DNA from: Flavobacteriales bacterium
GTDB taxonomy: Bacteria > Bacteroidota > Bacteroidia > Flavobacteriales_F > PHOS-HE28
Direction of reading: 5' to 3'
Length of the DNA: 64,000 nt
Assembly: GCA_020635715.1 (NCBI GenBank)
Contig: JACJZG010000007.1
Span: 1-64,000, forward strand
In this document: in pieces, positions 34,754-42,727 of the stretch
Numbering within the stretch: the first letter of the stretch is position 1
Layout: each line of letters opens with the position of its first letter
The notes under the pieces: model-generated
What the model saw: the letters and a program-made list of their open reading frames with translations, nothing else
Told to the model about the DNA's origin: nothing
Databases searched by the model: none
Position numbers and translations under genes: made by a program

Positions 34754-35578
34754 GTGCTGGTACGTTGCAAGCTGCTCGTCGTCCTGTGGAGTGCGGCCAT
34801 TGGGATCCATGCCCAGGAAAGCCCGGCCCCGCAGCCCTTCGTGCTGGGCACCACCGAGCACCTGCATAGCACGGCCTTGGGGGAGGACCGCCTCCTGAAC
34901 ATCGCCCTGCCACAGGGCTACCACCCGGACAGCGCCGCGCGCTACCCGGTGGTCTACCTCCTGGACGGCAGTGCCGATGAGGACTTCATCCACATAGCGG
35001 GCCTCTACCAGTTCGCCGCCTTCCCCTGGCTGGCCTGGCAGCCGCCGAGCATCGTGGTGGGCATCGCCAACGTGGACCGCAAGCGCGACCTCACCTTTCC
35101 CACCAGCATCGCGGCGGACAAGGAGAAGTTCCCCACCACGGGCGGCAGCGCGGCCTTCATGGACTTCCTGGCCCAGGAGGTCATCCCCTTCGTAGAGGCG
35201 CATTACCGCACCACACCGGAGCGCACCCTCATTGGCCAGAGCCTCGGCGGCCTCTTCGCCACGGAGGTCCTGTTCAAGCGCCCGGCCCTCTTCGGTACCT
35301 ACTACATCGTTAGCCCCAGCCTCTGGTGGGATGGGGAAAGCCTGCTGGCCCAGCCGGCCGCCTTCCTGGCCGATCCCGGCAGTGCTCCGGCCCAGGTGTA
35401 CATCGCGGTGGGCAAGGAGGGTAGGGTGATGGAACGCGATGCGAAGCGCCTGGCGGCCTTGGTCCGCAAGAGCCCACGCATCCGTGTCGGCTTCAACTTC
35501 TTGAAGGAGTACGACCACGCCAATATCCTGCACCGGGCCATGCTGGATGGGGTGCGGTGGCGGGGGGAGAAGCAGTGA
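34754..35578 (+). CDS. Exported alpha/beta hydrolase, esterase D / IroE-like
   Basis: 274 aa from GTG 34754; the signal peptide MLVRCKLLVVLWSAAIGIHA supports that start. The esterase fold shows RYPVVYLLDGSADED, then the nucleophile elbow IGQSLGGLFATEVL (Ser near residue 164), a YYIVSPSLWWDG strand region, and a late EYDHANILH that supplies the catalytic histidine. Members of this family hydrolyse acyl esters such as siderophore or acetyl esters; substrate unknown. Likely periplasmic. Confidence 0.82.
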   Translation: MLVRCKLLVVLWSAAIGIHAQESPAPQPFVLGTTEHLHSTALGEDRLLNIALPQGYHPDSAARYPVVYLLDGSADEDFIHIAGLYQFAAFPWLAWQPPSIVVGIANVDRKRDLTFPTSIAADKEKFPTTGGSAAFMDFLAQEVIPFVEAHYRTTPERTLIGQSLGGLFATEVLFKRPALFGTYYIVSPSLWWDGESLLAQPAAFLADPGSAPAQVYIAVGKEGRVMERDAKRLAALVRKSPRIRVGFNFLKEYDHANILHRAMLDGVRWRGEKQ

Positions 35579-35662
35579 GGGCATGGCGCAGCCCCTGCAG
35601 CGCAACGCATGCAGCAAGATCCAATGAGGGAACACCCCGAAATGAGCTGAACGCACAACACA

Positions 35663-35670
35663 TACCTTGA
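35663..35670 (+). promoter_or_regulatory. Candidate -7 element
   Basis: TACCTTGA ends two bases before the ATG at 35673, which would imply a very short leader. Confidence 0.2.
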
Positions 35671-35672
35671 AC

Positions 35673-36053
35673 ATGGCCAAGAAGATCTACCTCCTCACGG
35701 ATGGTCCTGAGGACGAGCGCTACATAAGCGGCACGTACAGTACACGCGCCTCCGCCGAGGCCGCTTCCCGATTCCTGGGGGACGAAGGACGTATCGAGGA
35801 GTTCGAGGTCGATGCTGCGTTGCCCGAAGGACCAGCAGGTGCATCGCTCTGGTGTGTTTCGGAGGATAACGAATACATGGTATTCCGGACCAATGCCTTC
35901 CACTTCGACGAAACGCTGGAGCAAGTGGAGTTCAATGATGATGAGGGTGTGGTGTACGTGTGGGCCAGTGATGCGGCCCTGGCATTGGCCAAGGGTGGAG
36001 CCTTGATCGAACAGGCACGGGCGCAGCGGGCTGGAACGGTGCGGAAGCGGTGA
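35673..36053 (+). CDS. Hypothetical small cytosolic protein
   Basis: 126 aa from ATG 35673 (MAKKIYLLTDGPEDERYISG). Acidic, no signal or membrane segment. A beta-alpha pattern is suggested (KKIYLLTD strand, helix STRASAEAASRFLG, strand VYVWASD, C-terminal helix). No family recognised. Codon usage resembles its neighbours. It stands alone between the esterase and the receiver-protein gene. Confidence 0.6.
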   Translation: MAKKIYLLTDGPEDERYISGTYSTRASAEAASRFLGDEGRIEEFEVDAALPEGPAGASLWCVSEDNEYMVFRTNAFHFDETLEQVEFNDDEGVVYVWASDAALALAKGGALIEQARAQRAGTVRKR

Positions 36054-36237
36054 ACTTTACGGCTGGCCTCGATGCAGCCGCGCCCCACACCTGGGTAAGG
36101 GAGGCAACACGCCGCTCGTCTTCACGCTGCCGGGCATGACGGGCACTTTCCCTTGGTGGTCGTGGCTTTCCGGCCATTCATCCGCTGCGTGCGCACCCGG
36201 CACATTCCTTGGCCCGTGGCCGGAAACCGCAGGAACC

Positions 36238-36693
36238 ATGATCAAGCCGACAGGAACGACCGGAACGGCCGCACCGACCAAGTTGGTGGCGCTGGTGGTG
36301 GATGACGATGAGGACCTGGTGTACACCATGAGCCATCTGGTGGCGCGCAAAGGCTTCCAGGTACACAACGCGCTGAACGGTGCGAAGGCCCTGGCCAAGC
36401 TGCCGGCCATCACGCCGCAGGTGGTCTTCCTGGATATCGGCCTGCCGGACCAGAGCGGCTACGACGTGTGCAAACAACTGCGCCAAAGCCCCGCCGGGGC
36501 GGAGGCCTACATCGTGGCCGTTACCGGGCGCGATGAACCCGGCGACCTGCTGCGCGAGGCCAACTCCGGTTTCGACCAGCATGTGACCAAACCCATGACG
36601 CCCGCCGCGCTGAATCAGATCCTGGAGACGGTGCGGATCAGGCAGGCGGTGCCGCGGAAGGGGACGGGGGAGGAAGGGCGGGGGATGGTGTAG
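36238..36693 (+). CDS. Stand-alone response-regulator receiver protein
   Basis: 151 aa from ATG 36238. A CheY-like receiver covers residues about 15-135: acidic pair VVDDDED, phosphoacceptor Asp in VVFLDIGLPDQSG, the Thr switch AVTGRDE and the conserved Lys in VTKPMTP. There is no output domain; the tail (RKGTGEEGRGMV) is short and polar. It would act by protein interaction, as CheY/Spo0F-type proteins do. No histidine kinase is encoded next to it. Its stop is four bases from the convergent hsdR stop. Confidence 0.88.
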   Translation: MIKPTGTTGTAAPTKLVALVVDDDEDLVYTMSHLVARKGFQVHNALNGAKALAKLPAITPQVVFLDIGLPDQSGYDVCKQLRQSPAGAEAYIVAVTGRDEPGDLLREANSGFDQHVTKPMTPAALNQILETVRIRQAVPRKGTGEEGRGMV

Positions 36694-36697
36694 AGGG

Positions 36698-39600
36698 CTA
36701 AGACCACCCCTCCGCCAGCACTTCCGCCTGCTTCAGCACGAGGCCGATGGCGTCCTCCTGGCCTTCGGGTGGGTATTTGTACTTCTTCAATAGCTGGCGG
36801 ATCATCAGCCGCATGCTGGCGCGCACGCTCTCGCGGTACTGCCAGTCCACGGTGGTGCTCTTGCGCATGCGCTCGGTGAGCTCTACGGCGAGCTTTTTCA
36901 GCGTCTCGTCGCCCATGGCGAGGAGCACCTCGGGCTTGGCGGCCAGTGCGTCGTAGAAGGCGATCTCGTCCGTGTTCAGGCCCAGGTGCTCGTTGCGCTC
37001 CAGAGCGGACTTGAGGTCCTTGGCCATGTTGATCAGCTCCTCGATCACTTGCGCGCTCTCGATCGCGCGGTTGTGGTAGCGGCGCAGACTTTCCAGCAGG
37101 CGCTCGCTGTAAGTGCGCTCCTGCACCACGTTGTTGCGGCTGCGGGCCTTGATCTCGTCGCGCAGCAGGCGGGCCAATAGCTCCACGGCGAAGTTCTTCT
37201 GCGGCATATGGCGCAGGTCGTCGAGGAACTTCGCGTCCAGCAGGCCGATGTTCGGTTTGTCCAACCCGGCCAGCGCGAACACGTCGGTGACGCCCTCCGC
37301 CACCACGGCATTGTCCAAAATGTGCTTCAGCAAACTGTTCTTCTGCGTTTCGCTCAGCCGCTTGTCCACCACGGTGTTCTTAATGATCACCGCCTTGATG
37401 GCTTCGAAGAACATGATCTCCTTCTTCAGCGGCTCCACCTCGTCCAGGTTGTTGCAGAAGGAATAGGCCACGCTCACGGCGGCCATCTCGTCGAGGAAGC
37501 TCTTCTTGCGCTCGTCCGTGACCAGCACGTGGTTGGTGGCGGGCACCAGCAGCGGCAGCGGCTTGGTGGCATAGGTGCTGTAGTCGAAGCCCCGGAAGAG
37601 GTCACGCACCACGCCGAGTTTGCCGAGCAATTGCTTGTACGCTTCCTGCACCTGCGCGGCGGGATCGCCCTTGCCCTGTGCATCGGTGTACTCCTTGATC
37701 GCCTTGCGCAGGTCGCTGGCGATGCCGATGTAGTCGACCACCAGGCCGCCGGGCTTGTCGGCAAAGACGCGGTTCACACGCGCGATGGCCTGCATGAGGT
37801 TGCTGCCGTGCATGGGCTTGTCCACATACATGGTGTGGCAGCAGGGCACGTCGAAACCGGTGAGCCACATGTCGCGCACGATCACCAGGCGCAGCGGATC
37901 GTCCGGCTTCTTGAAGCGCTTCTCCAGCTCCTTGCGCTGCTGCTTGGTGTAGAGGTGTTGTTGGATGTGCCCCTCGTCCGTGGCGTTGCCGGTCATCACC
38001 ACGCGCAGGGCGCCGTCGCTCGCGCTGTAGCCCTTGCCAGGCTCCAGGGTGCCCGCCCAGTGCGGACGCAGCTTCACCAACTCGTTGAACAGGTCCACGC
38101 AGATCTGGCGGCTCATGCACACGATCATGGCCTTGCCTTCGAGCGCGGCGGTGCGCGTCTCGAAATGCTTCACGAGGTCGAACGCGACTTGTTCCAGGCG
38201 CGGTTGGGCGCCGACGAGCTTCGCCAGCTCGGCCCATTTGCTCTTGGTCTTCTCGCGCAGCAGCACGCTCTCCTCGTCCTCCACCACTTCATCTACCTCC
38301 TTGTTCAGCTGCTCGATCTGCGCGGCGTTCACATCCAGCTTGGCCAGTCGGCTCTCGTAGAGGATGGGCACGGTGGCCTTGTCGTCCACGGCATCCTGGA
38401 TGTCGTAGATGCTCACGTAGTCGCCAAAGACGCGGCGCGTGTCCTTGTCCTTGGTGCTGATGGGCGTGCCCGTGAAGCCGATGAAACTGGCATTGGGCAG
38501 CGCATCGCGCATGTATTTGCTATAACCGAAGACATATTCAGCCGTGCCCTTTTTCTCATCGACTTTCAGGCGGCCCTTCTGGCCGTACTGGCTGCGATGC
38601 GCCTCGTCGCTGATCACCACCACGTTGCTGCGCTCGCACAGCACGGGGTGCGCGCCCTCGCCCTCCAGCAGGCCGAACTTCTGCACGGTGGTGAAGAAGA
38701 TGCCCCCGCTCTGCACGGCCGCCAGCTTCTCGCGCAGCTCGTCGCGACTCTCCACTTGCACGGGCTGTTGCTTCAGCAGGTCCTGCGCGTTGCTGAACTG
38801 CTGGAAGAGCTGGCCGTCCAAGTCGTTGCGGTCGGTGACCACCACCAGGGTGGGGTTCTGCATCTCGGGCTGTTGGAGCAGCTTGCCCGCATAGCAGGCC
38901 ATGCTGATGCTCTTGCCGCTGCCCTGCGTGTGCCAGAACACCCCGGCTTTGCGGCTGCCGGGCTCCACTTCGCGGCCGTAGGTGGCGCGTGGCTCGGCGG
39001 CGATTCCCTTGCCCGGCGCACGACTAGCCATGAGCGTGGCCTTCACCGCCTCACGCACACCGTGGAACTGGTGGTAGCCCGCGATCTTCTTGATCAACCT
39101 GTCCCCGTCTTTCTCGAAGAGGATGAAGTAGCGCAGGTAGTCCAGCAGCAGCGTAGGGTCGAAGAAGCCGCGCACCAGCGTTTCCAGCTCGAACTCCACG
39201 CTCGGCTTGTCGTCCTCGTGCTTCACCACGCGCCAGGGCATGTACCACTCGGGCGTGGCGGTGAGGCTGCCGATGCGCGCGTTGAACCCATCGCTCACCA
39301 CCAGCGCGGCGTTGCTGGTGAAGAGCGGGTCGATCTGCTCCTTGTAGGTAGCCAGCTGGTGGTAGGCATGCCATACGTCGGCGTCCTCGTCCACCGGGTT
39401 CTTCAGCTCGATCACGGCCAGCGGCAGGCCGTTCACGAAGGCGATGAGGTCCGGACGGCGCGGCTGCTTCGTGCCCGTGATGGTGAACTGGTCGACGATG
39501 AGGAAGTCGTTGTTGTCCGGCTGCTGGAAGTCGACCAGTCGCGCGTGGTCATGCTGTCGCCCCGGGCTCGACCCGGGGTTGCCTTTGTCAGTGCTCCAAT

Positions 39601-39892
39601 CCACCGGCACTCCATCCAGCAGCAGGCGGTGGAAGGCGTGGTTGCGCTTCACCAAGGTGGGCTCGTTCACCGTGGTGGCCATGTGCAGGGCCTTCTCGAT
39701 GGCCTCGGCCGGCAGCTGCGGGTTCAGACGCTCCAGGGCTGCGCGCAAGCGGCCGCGTAGCACCACCTCGTTGTAGCTCGTGCGTTCGGGTGCCGGGCCA
39801 TCAGGAGCGATGTCCGGCCCGATGGCATGCGTCCAGCCGATCTCCTGGAACCAGGAGAGGGCGAGTTGCTCGAGCTGGGATTCGATGATCAT
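36698..39892 (-). CDS. hsdR: Type I restriction endonuclease subunit R
   Basis: 1064 aa from ATG 39892 (MIIESQLEQLALSWFQEIGW). The N-terminal PD-(D/E)xK nuclease is visible as RRPDLIAF then LPLAVIELKNP; the SF2 translocase has Walker A WHTQGSGKSISMA, DEAH box VISDEAHRSQYG, the TGTPIS motif and the QAIARVNR arginine-finger motif; a helical C-terminal domain binds the methyltransferase. It translocates DNA and cuts unmethylated targets with HsdM and HsdS. Last gene of the island, five bases after the DUF4276 gene. It has an in-frame insert with a palindrome at 39560-39578. Confidence 0.95.
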   Translation of the reverse strand: MIIESQLEQLALSWFQEIGWTHAIGPDIAPDGPAPERTSYNEVVLRGRLRAALERLNPQLPAEAIEKALHMATTVNEPTLVKRNHAFHRLLLDGVPVDWSTDKGNPGSSPGRQHDHARLVDFQQPDNNDFLIVDQFTITGTKQPRRPDLIAFVNGLPLAVIELKNPVDEDADVWHAYHQLATYKEQIDPLFTSNAALVVSDGFNARIGSLTATPEWYMPWRVVKHEDDKPSVEFELETLVRGFFDPTLLLDYLRYFILFEKDGDRLIKKIAGYHQFHGVREAVKATLMASRAPGKGIAAEPRATYGREVEPGSRKAGVFWHTQGSGKSISMACYAGKLLQQPEMQNPTLVVVTDRNDLDGQLFQQFSNAQDLLKQQPVQVESRDELREKLAAVQSGGIFFTTVQKFGLLEGEGAHPVLCERSNVVVISDEAHRSQYGQKGRLKVDEKKGTAEYVFGYSKYMRDALPNASFIGFTGTPISTKDKDTRRVFGDYVSIYDIQDAVDDKATVPILYESRLAKLDVNAAQIEQLNKEVDEVVEDEESVLLREKTKSKWAELAKLVGAQPRLEQVAFDLVKHFETRTAALEGKAMIVCMSRQICVDLFNELVKLRPHWAGTLEPGKGYSASDGALRVVMTGNATDEGHIQQHLYTKQQRKELEKRFKKPDDPLRLVIVRDMWLTGFDVPCCHTMYVDKPMHGSNLMQAIARVNRVFADKPGGLVVDYIGIASDLRKAIKEYTDAQGKGDPAAQVQEAYKQLLGKLGVVRDLFRGFDYSTYATKPLPLLVPATNHVLVTDERKKSFLDEMAAVSVAYSFCNNLDEVEPLKKEIMFFEAIKAVIIKNTVVDKRLSETQKNSLLKHILDNAVVAEGVTDVFALAGLDKPNIGLLDAKFLDDLRHMPQKNFAVELLARLLRDEIKARSRNNVVQERTYSERLLESLRRYHNRAIESAQVIEELINMAKDLKSALERNEHLGLNTDEIAFYDALAAKPEVLLAMGDETLKKLAVELTERMRKSTTVDWQYRESVRASMRLMIRQLLKKYKYPPEGQEDAIGLVLKQAEVLAEGWS
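39560..39578. repeat. 19-bp palindrome inside hsdR
   Basis: CCCCGGGCTCGACCCGGGG, a 7-bp arm with a CTCGA centre, preceded by GTCG. It encodes part of the residues NPGSSPGRQ, which separate WSTDKG from ARLVDFQQPDNND; HsdR homologues as I remember them have no such insert. Confidence 0.55.
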
Positions 39893-39897
39893 GCTGC

Positions 39898-40500
39898 CTA
39901 CAAGGCGCGAAGGCCATCCCAAAAGGCCTTGAAGCTTGGTGAAGTGTTCCGAGCCGGCTCCATATGCGCCGCCATGAAGGCGGCAGCTTCTTTCTTTGGC
40001 AGACCTGTGCTGTAGTAGCCTGCCTCCTGCAAGGCACGCTCGAACGCCTCCCATGTTCCACCTTTACATCCATCGGGATTGCGCAGGTCGTTCTGGCGCG
40101 CATGAGAAGGTTTGAAGCGTGGATAGGCCTTCTGGATCGCTGATGGATCACCGAAGTACCAGGCCTCCAATTCCTCCACCGCGATGCGGTTGAGCACCAC
40201 GAACCGGCCATTCTTGCCGGGTCTCGACTTTGTGTTGAAGCCGGCATCCTTGGCGAACTTCTCCAGTGTCGCTTTCAGCGCAGCGCAGTCTTCGCGGTCC
40301 TCATCCACAAGAACCACGATGCGCCAATCTTCCGGGATCCACTTCAAGCCTTTCAAGCGGTTCGGCAAGTTTTGCAAAAGGTCCTTCTTGCCACCGTAGG
40401 GGTGGCAGCGATGCGTGACCCCGGCTTTGAAAAGCTTTGGTGCAAGGGTGTCAATGAAGGTCTCCGCTGAGGGTTCCTCCAAGAAGAACTCGATATGCAT
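39898..40500 (-). CDS. DUF4276 family protein (TOPRIM-like) of an ATPase-nuclease pair
   Basis: 200 aa from ATG 40500; the frame also allows GTG at 40503, but TGATG overlaps the ATPase stop and indicates coupling. N-terminal EFFLEEPSAETFIDTLAPKL carries the conserved acidic Glu, and RIVVLVDEDREDC the DxDxxD-like acidic cluster seen in DUF4276, which resembles a TOPRIM fold. Partnered with an AAA ATPase, it recalls OLD-type nucleases split into two polypeptides. Function in defence is inference; the acidic residues suggest metal-dependent nuclease activity. Confidence 0.72.
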   Translation of the reverse strand: MHIEFFLEEPSAETFIDTLAPKLFKAGVTHRCHPYGGKKDLLQNLPNRLKGLKWIPEDWRIVVLVDEDREDCAALKATLEKFAKDAGFNTKSRPGKNGRFVVLNRIAVEELEAWYFGDPSAIQKAYPRFKPSHARQNDLRNPDGCKGGTWEAFERALQEAGYYSTGLPKKEAAAFMAAHMEPARNTSPSFKAFWDGLRAL

Positions 40501-41696
40501 CACTTCTTCTTTGGGAGATAACCGACCTCGAAGAAATTCTCCATCCAGAGATCGCCGAGCTGAGCACCTTCCTGCATCAATTCTGCTATCCCCGTCATGT
40601 CAGATGCCCGCTGTGTCCGGGTGTAGCCATCATCCGCACGATAGATCACCCATACTTCATCAGCATTAAGGGCATTGACGAATTCCGGCGAATGTGTGGT
40701 TATTATGAGTTGGGAGCGTTGCGCGCTCTTGCGACATTCCTCCGCGAGTTCGTAAAGTAACTTTGGGTGCAACTGGTTCTCTGGCTCCTCGATGCCGATC
40801 AACTGCGGCGGCTCGGGGTCGTACAGCAGGGTGAGGTAGGCCAGCATTTTCAAGGTGCCATCACTCGCATACTTTGCAAGTACGGGTTGTTTGAAGGGGG
40901 CATCCTTAACCTGGAGCATTAATCGACCATCATCCAATGCCTGTACGCGAACCCTCTCAAGTCGTGGGATGCGCTGAACCAGCACCTCTGTGATCTTTTC
41001 CAGCGCATCCGGATGTTGTTCCAGAAGGTATTGGATCACGTTCGGCAGGTTATCCCCTGTAGTGCTCAAGCGCTCGATCGGTCCAGCTTCGGGGATTCCG
41101 CGCGTATTGTCGGCGGTGAGATAGCTCAGGTACCAGCCCGTGATGAACTGGCGCAGCGCGGCCACGCGCGGATGTTTGCTCAACTGACCGAGTGTACTGA
41201 CAGCTATGAAATCAGGACTTGCCAGCTGCTCAGTGATTCGTTTCGCCTTGATATCCGGCTCAGCACCGCCGATCACAGAGCCCTTGCCTTGTTTGAAGTC
41301 CAGGAAATTGAATGGGCGACCGCTTCCTTTCCGACTCCATCGAAGCCATTCCCGCTCTACGAATGGACCTTTTGGACCTTCTTGGATCTCCAAGTGGTAG
41401 GTGATGATCGGCGCCCCCTCTTTCTCCCGGTACTTCAATTCGAACACGATAGCCCCCTTGCTGTCCCGAGAACGAAGCTCCTTGAATCGTCCACGTTTGT
41501 CCCACGCTTTACGCAGGCCTGTAGTGAAGCACTCGCTCAAGAAGGCGAACACGTCGAACACGGTGCTCTTACCGCTGCCATTAGGTCCAAGTAGAACAGT
41601 GAGGGGCGTGATGTTCTTAAAGGTGATGTCCCTAAGTGCCCTATAGTTCTTGACCTGGATGTATTCAAGGCGGGGGATGGAAAGTTGCTTGGCCAT
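40500..41696 (-). CDS. AAA/ABC-type ATPase, partner of the DUF4276 protein
   Basis: 398 aa. A RecF/OLD-like ATPase: Walker A VLLGPNGSGKSTVFDVFAFL near residue 34-53, ABC-signature-like region ASDGTLKMLAYLTLL, Walker B IGIEEPENQLHP, and the H-loop TTHSPEFVNAL. Such stand-alone ATPases pair with TOPRIM-like nucleases in several anti-phage systems. Start ATG 41696, 54 bases downstream of the hsdR relic at 41750-41805. Its stop overlaps the next start, so the two are translated as a unit. Codon use is less GC-rich than hsdR and hsdM, consistent with separate acquisition. Confidence 0.85.
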   Translation of the reverse strand: MAKQLSIPRLEYIQVKNYRALRDITFKNITPLTVLLGPNGSGKSTVFDVFAFLSECFTTGLRKAWDKRGRFKELRSRDSKGAIVFELKYREKEGAPIITYHLEIQEGPKGPFVEREWLRWSRKGSGRPFNFLDFKQGKGSVIGGAEPDIKAKRITEQLASPDFIAVSTLGQLSKHPRVAALRQFITGWYLSYLTADNTRGIPEAGPIERLSTTGDNLPNVIQYLLEQHPDALEKITEVLVQRIPRLERVRVQALDDGRLMLQVKDAPFKQPVLAKYASDGTLKMLAYLTLLYDPEPPQLIGIEEPENQLHPKLLYELAEECRKSAQRSQLIITTHSPEFVNALNADEVWVIYRADDGYTRTQRASDMTGIAELMQEGAQLGDLWMENFFEVGYLPKKK

Positions 41697-41749
41697 GTGC
41701 GCTTGTTGAGGCTCAAAGGTCGGTGTAGGATGTCATTCTGCACAGTGGA

Positions 41750-41805
41750 CCGCTGGCATGCGCCCAGCCGATCTCCTGGAACCATGAGAGGGTGAGCTTC
41801 TCGAG
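41750..41805 (-). pseudogene. Relic of an hsdR 5' end
   Basis: These 56 bases match the start of the intact hsdR (39819-39874) at 50 of 56 positions without gaps. In frame the relic reads LEKLTLSWFQEIGWAHASG against LEQLALSWFQEIGWTHAIG in HsdR. A stop codon stands directly ahead of it and similarity ends just after. It lies immediately upstream of the AAA/DUF4276 pair. Confidence 0.85.
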
Positions 41806-41843
41806 CTAGTAGTACATGGGTAAGCTATGCTAAAATGGTCGCT

Positions 41844-42638
41844 CTAGTACAGAAATTCCAAGATGCGCTGCACATGCTCCTTGTACCGCCCCACATAAGG
41901 TCGCTTGGTAACCACGATGCGCGTATTCCCGAACTGCTCCACGCTCTGCACCGGACCTTCCCTGGGCCGCTCCAGTTCCTTTGTACCGAGCCCAGTGCGG
42001 AAATGCGCCCACCACTCATCGTTGGTAAGCACCAGGCAATAGGCGGGCTGCAACTCACGTAGCTCCAGCTCCACGAGGCGCACGCACTCCGGGCGTTGAA
42101 GCACGCAGTCTTCTTCGCTGGGGTTCGGGTGCTTGTCTCCTTGCTGCGGCGCGATCTTGTACAGGTTGCTCCAGGCCACTCGCTCGGCCCAACTCCAATC
42201 GTTGGGTGCAAGCGCGAACCTTTGTTGCATGAAGTAGGTGGTCACCAGCCAGAAGAAGGAGCGGCTGGGCGTGTAGGCCCCGTAGCGCTCCACGTGCGCC
42301 TTGCGGCGGTCGGCATGTTCATCGGCCACGTACTTGCTCCACATCAGGTTCACCCAATCCAGGGGCGTGTGCGGGTTGGCGGGGTCGTTGGAATAGTCGC
42401 GACTTTCGTTCACACGACCCTCCGGAATGGGTTGGCGGTAATCCAGTTCTGGGAGCCAGCCGCCTACGGCCTGGCCATACACCAACAGGTCCACGGGCTT
42501 GTCCCTAGGTACACCGATGCTGGGGTAGAAGTCCGTGTAATAGTGCTGCTGGCCGTAGGTATCGCGCAGGCGTTGCTGGAAGGTGAGCAGGTGTTGCTGG
42601 TAGAGCGCATCATAGTGCGGGGAAAGCGTGTGGCGCAT
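41844..42638 (-). CDS. Uracil-DNA-glycosylase-fold-like protein, hypothetical
   Basis: 264 aa from ATG 42638, two bases after the DUF262 stub. Features reminiscent of the uracil-DNA glycosylase superfamily: an early strand VDLLVYGQAVGGW where UDGs have the water-activating loop, WSNLYKIAPQQGDKHPNPS in mid-protein, ELELRELQPAYCLVLTN (the helix-then-strand before the DNA-binding part), and a late VVTKRP in place of the usual His-Pro loop. The canonical catalytic motifs are not intact, so this is a fold suggestion only. Its place in a restriction island would fit recognition of modified DNA. Confidence 0.45.
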   Translation of the reverse strand: MRHTLSPHYDALYQQHLLTFQQRLRDTYGQQHYYTDFYPSIGVPRDKPVDLLVYGQAVGGWLPELDYRQPIPEGRVNESRDYSNDPANPHTPLDWVNLMWSKYVADEHADRRKAHVERYGAYTPSRSFFWLVTTYFMQQRFALAPNDWSWAERVAWSNLYKIAPQQGDKHPNPSEEDCVLQRPECVRLVELELRELQPAYCLVLTNDEWWAHFRTGLGTKELERPREGPVQSVEQFGNTRIVVTKRPYVGRYKEHVQRILEFLY

Positions 42639-42640
42639 GC

Positions 42641-42727
42641 CTAGCCGATGTCGCCCACCTCGATGTACGTGAGCAGGTTGTCCAGGCTGTAATCAACGGC
42701 TTTGAAGCAGGTTTTGAGGTCGCTCAT
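42641..42727 (-). pseudogene. 28-codon stub of a DUF262 (GmrSD-like) gene
   Basis: A short frame starts at ATG 42727, overlapping the B2 stop as ATGA, and ends at TAG 42643-42641. Its product (MSDLKTCFKAVDYSLDNLLT, then YIEVGDIG) matches what I recall of the N-terminus of DUF262 proteins, where the -GEIG sequence is followed by LPDIQRPFVW; here the stop comes exactly at that point. It may be the remnant of a type IV-like restriction gene, or a genuine leader peptide coupled to the next gene. Confidence 0.5.
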
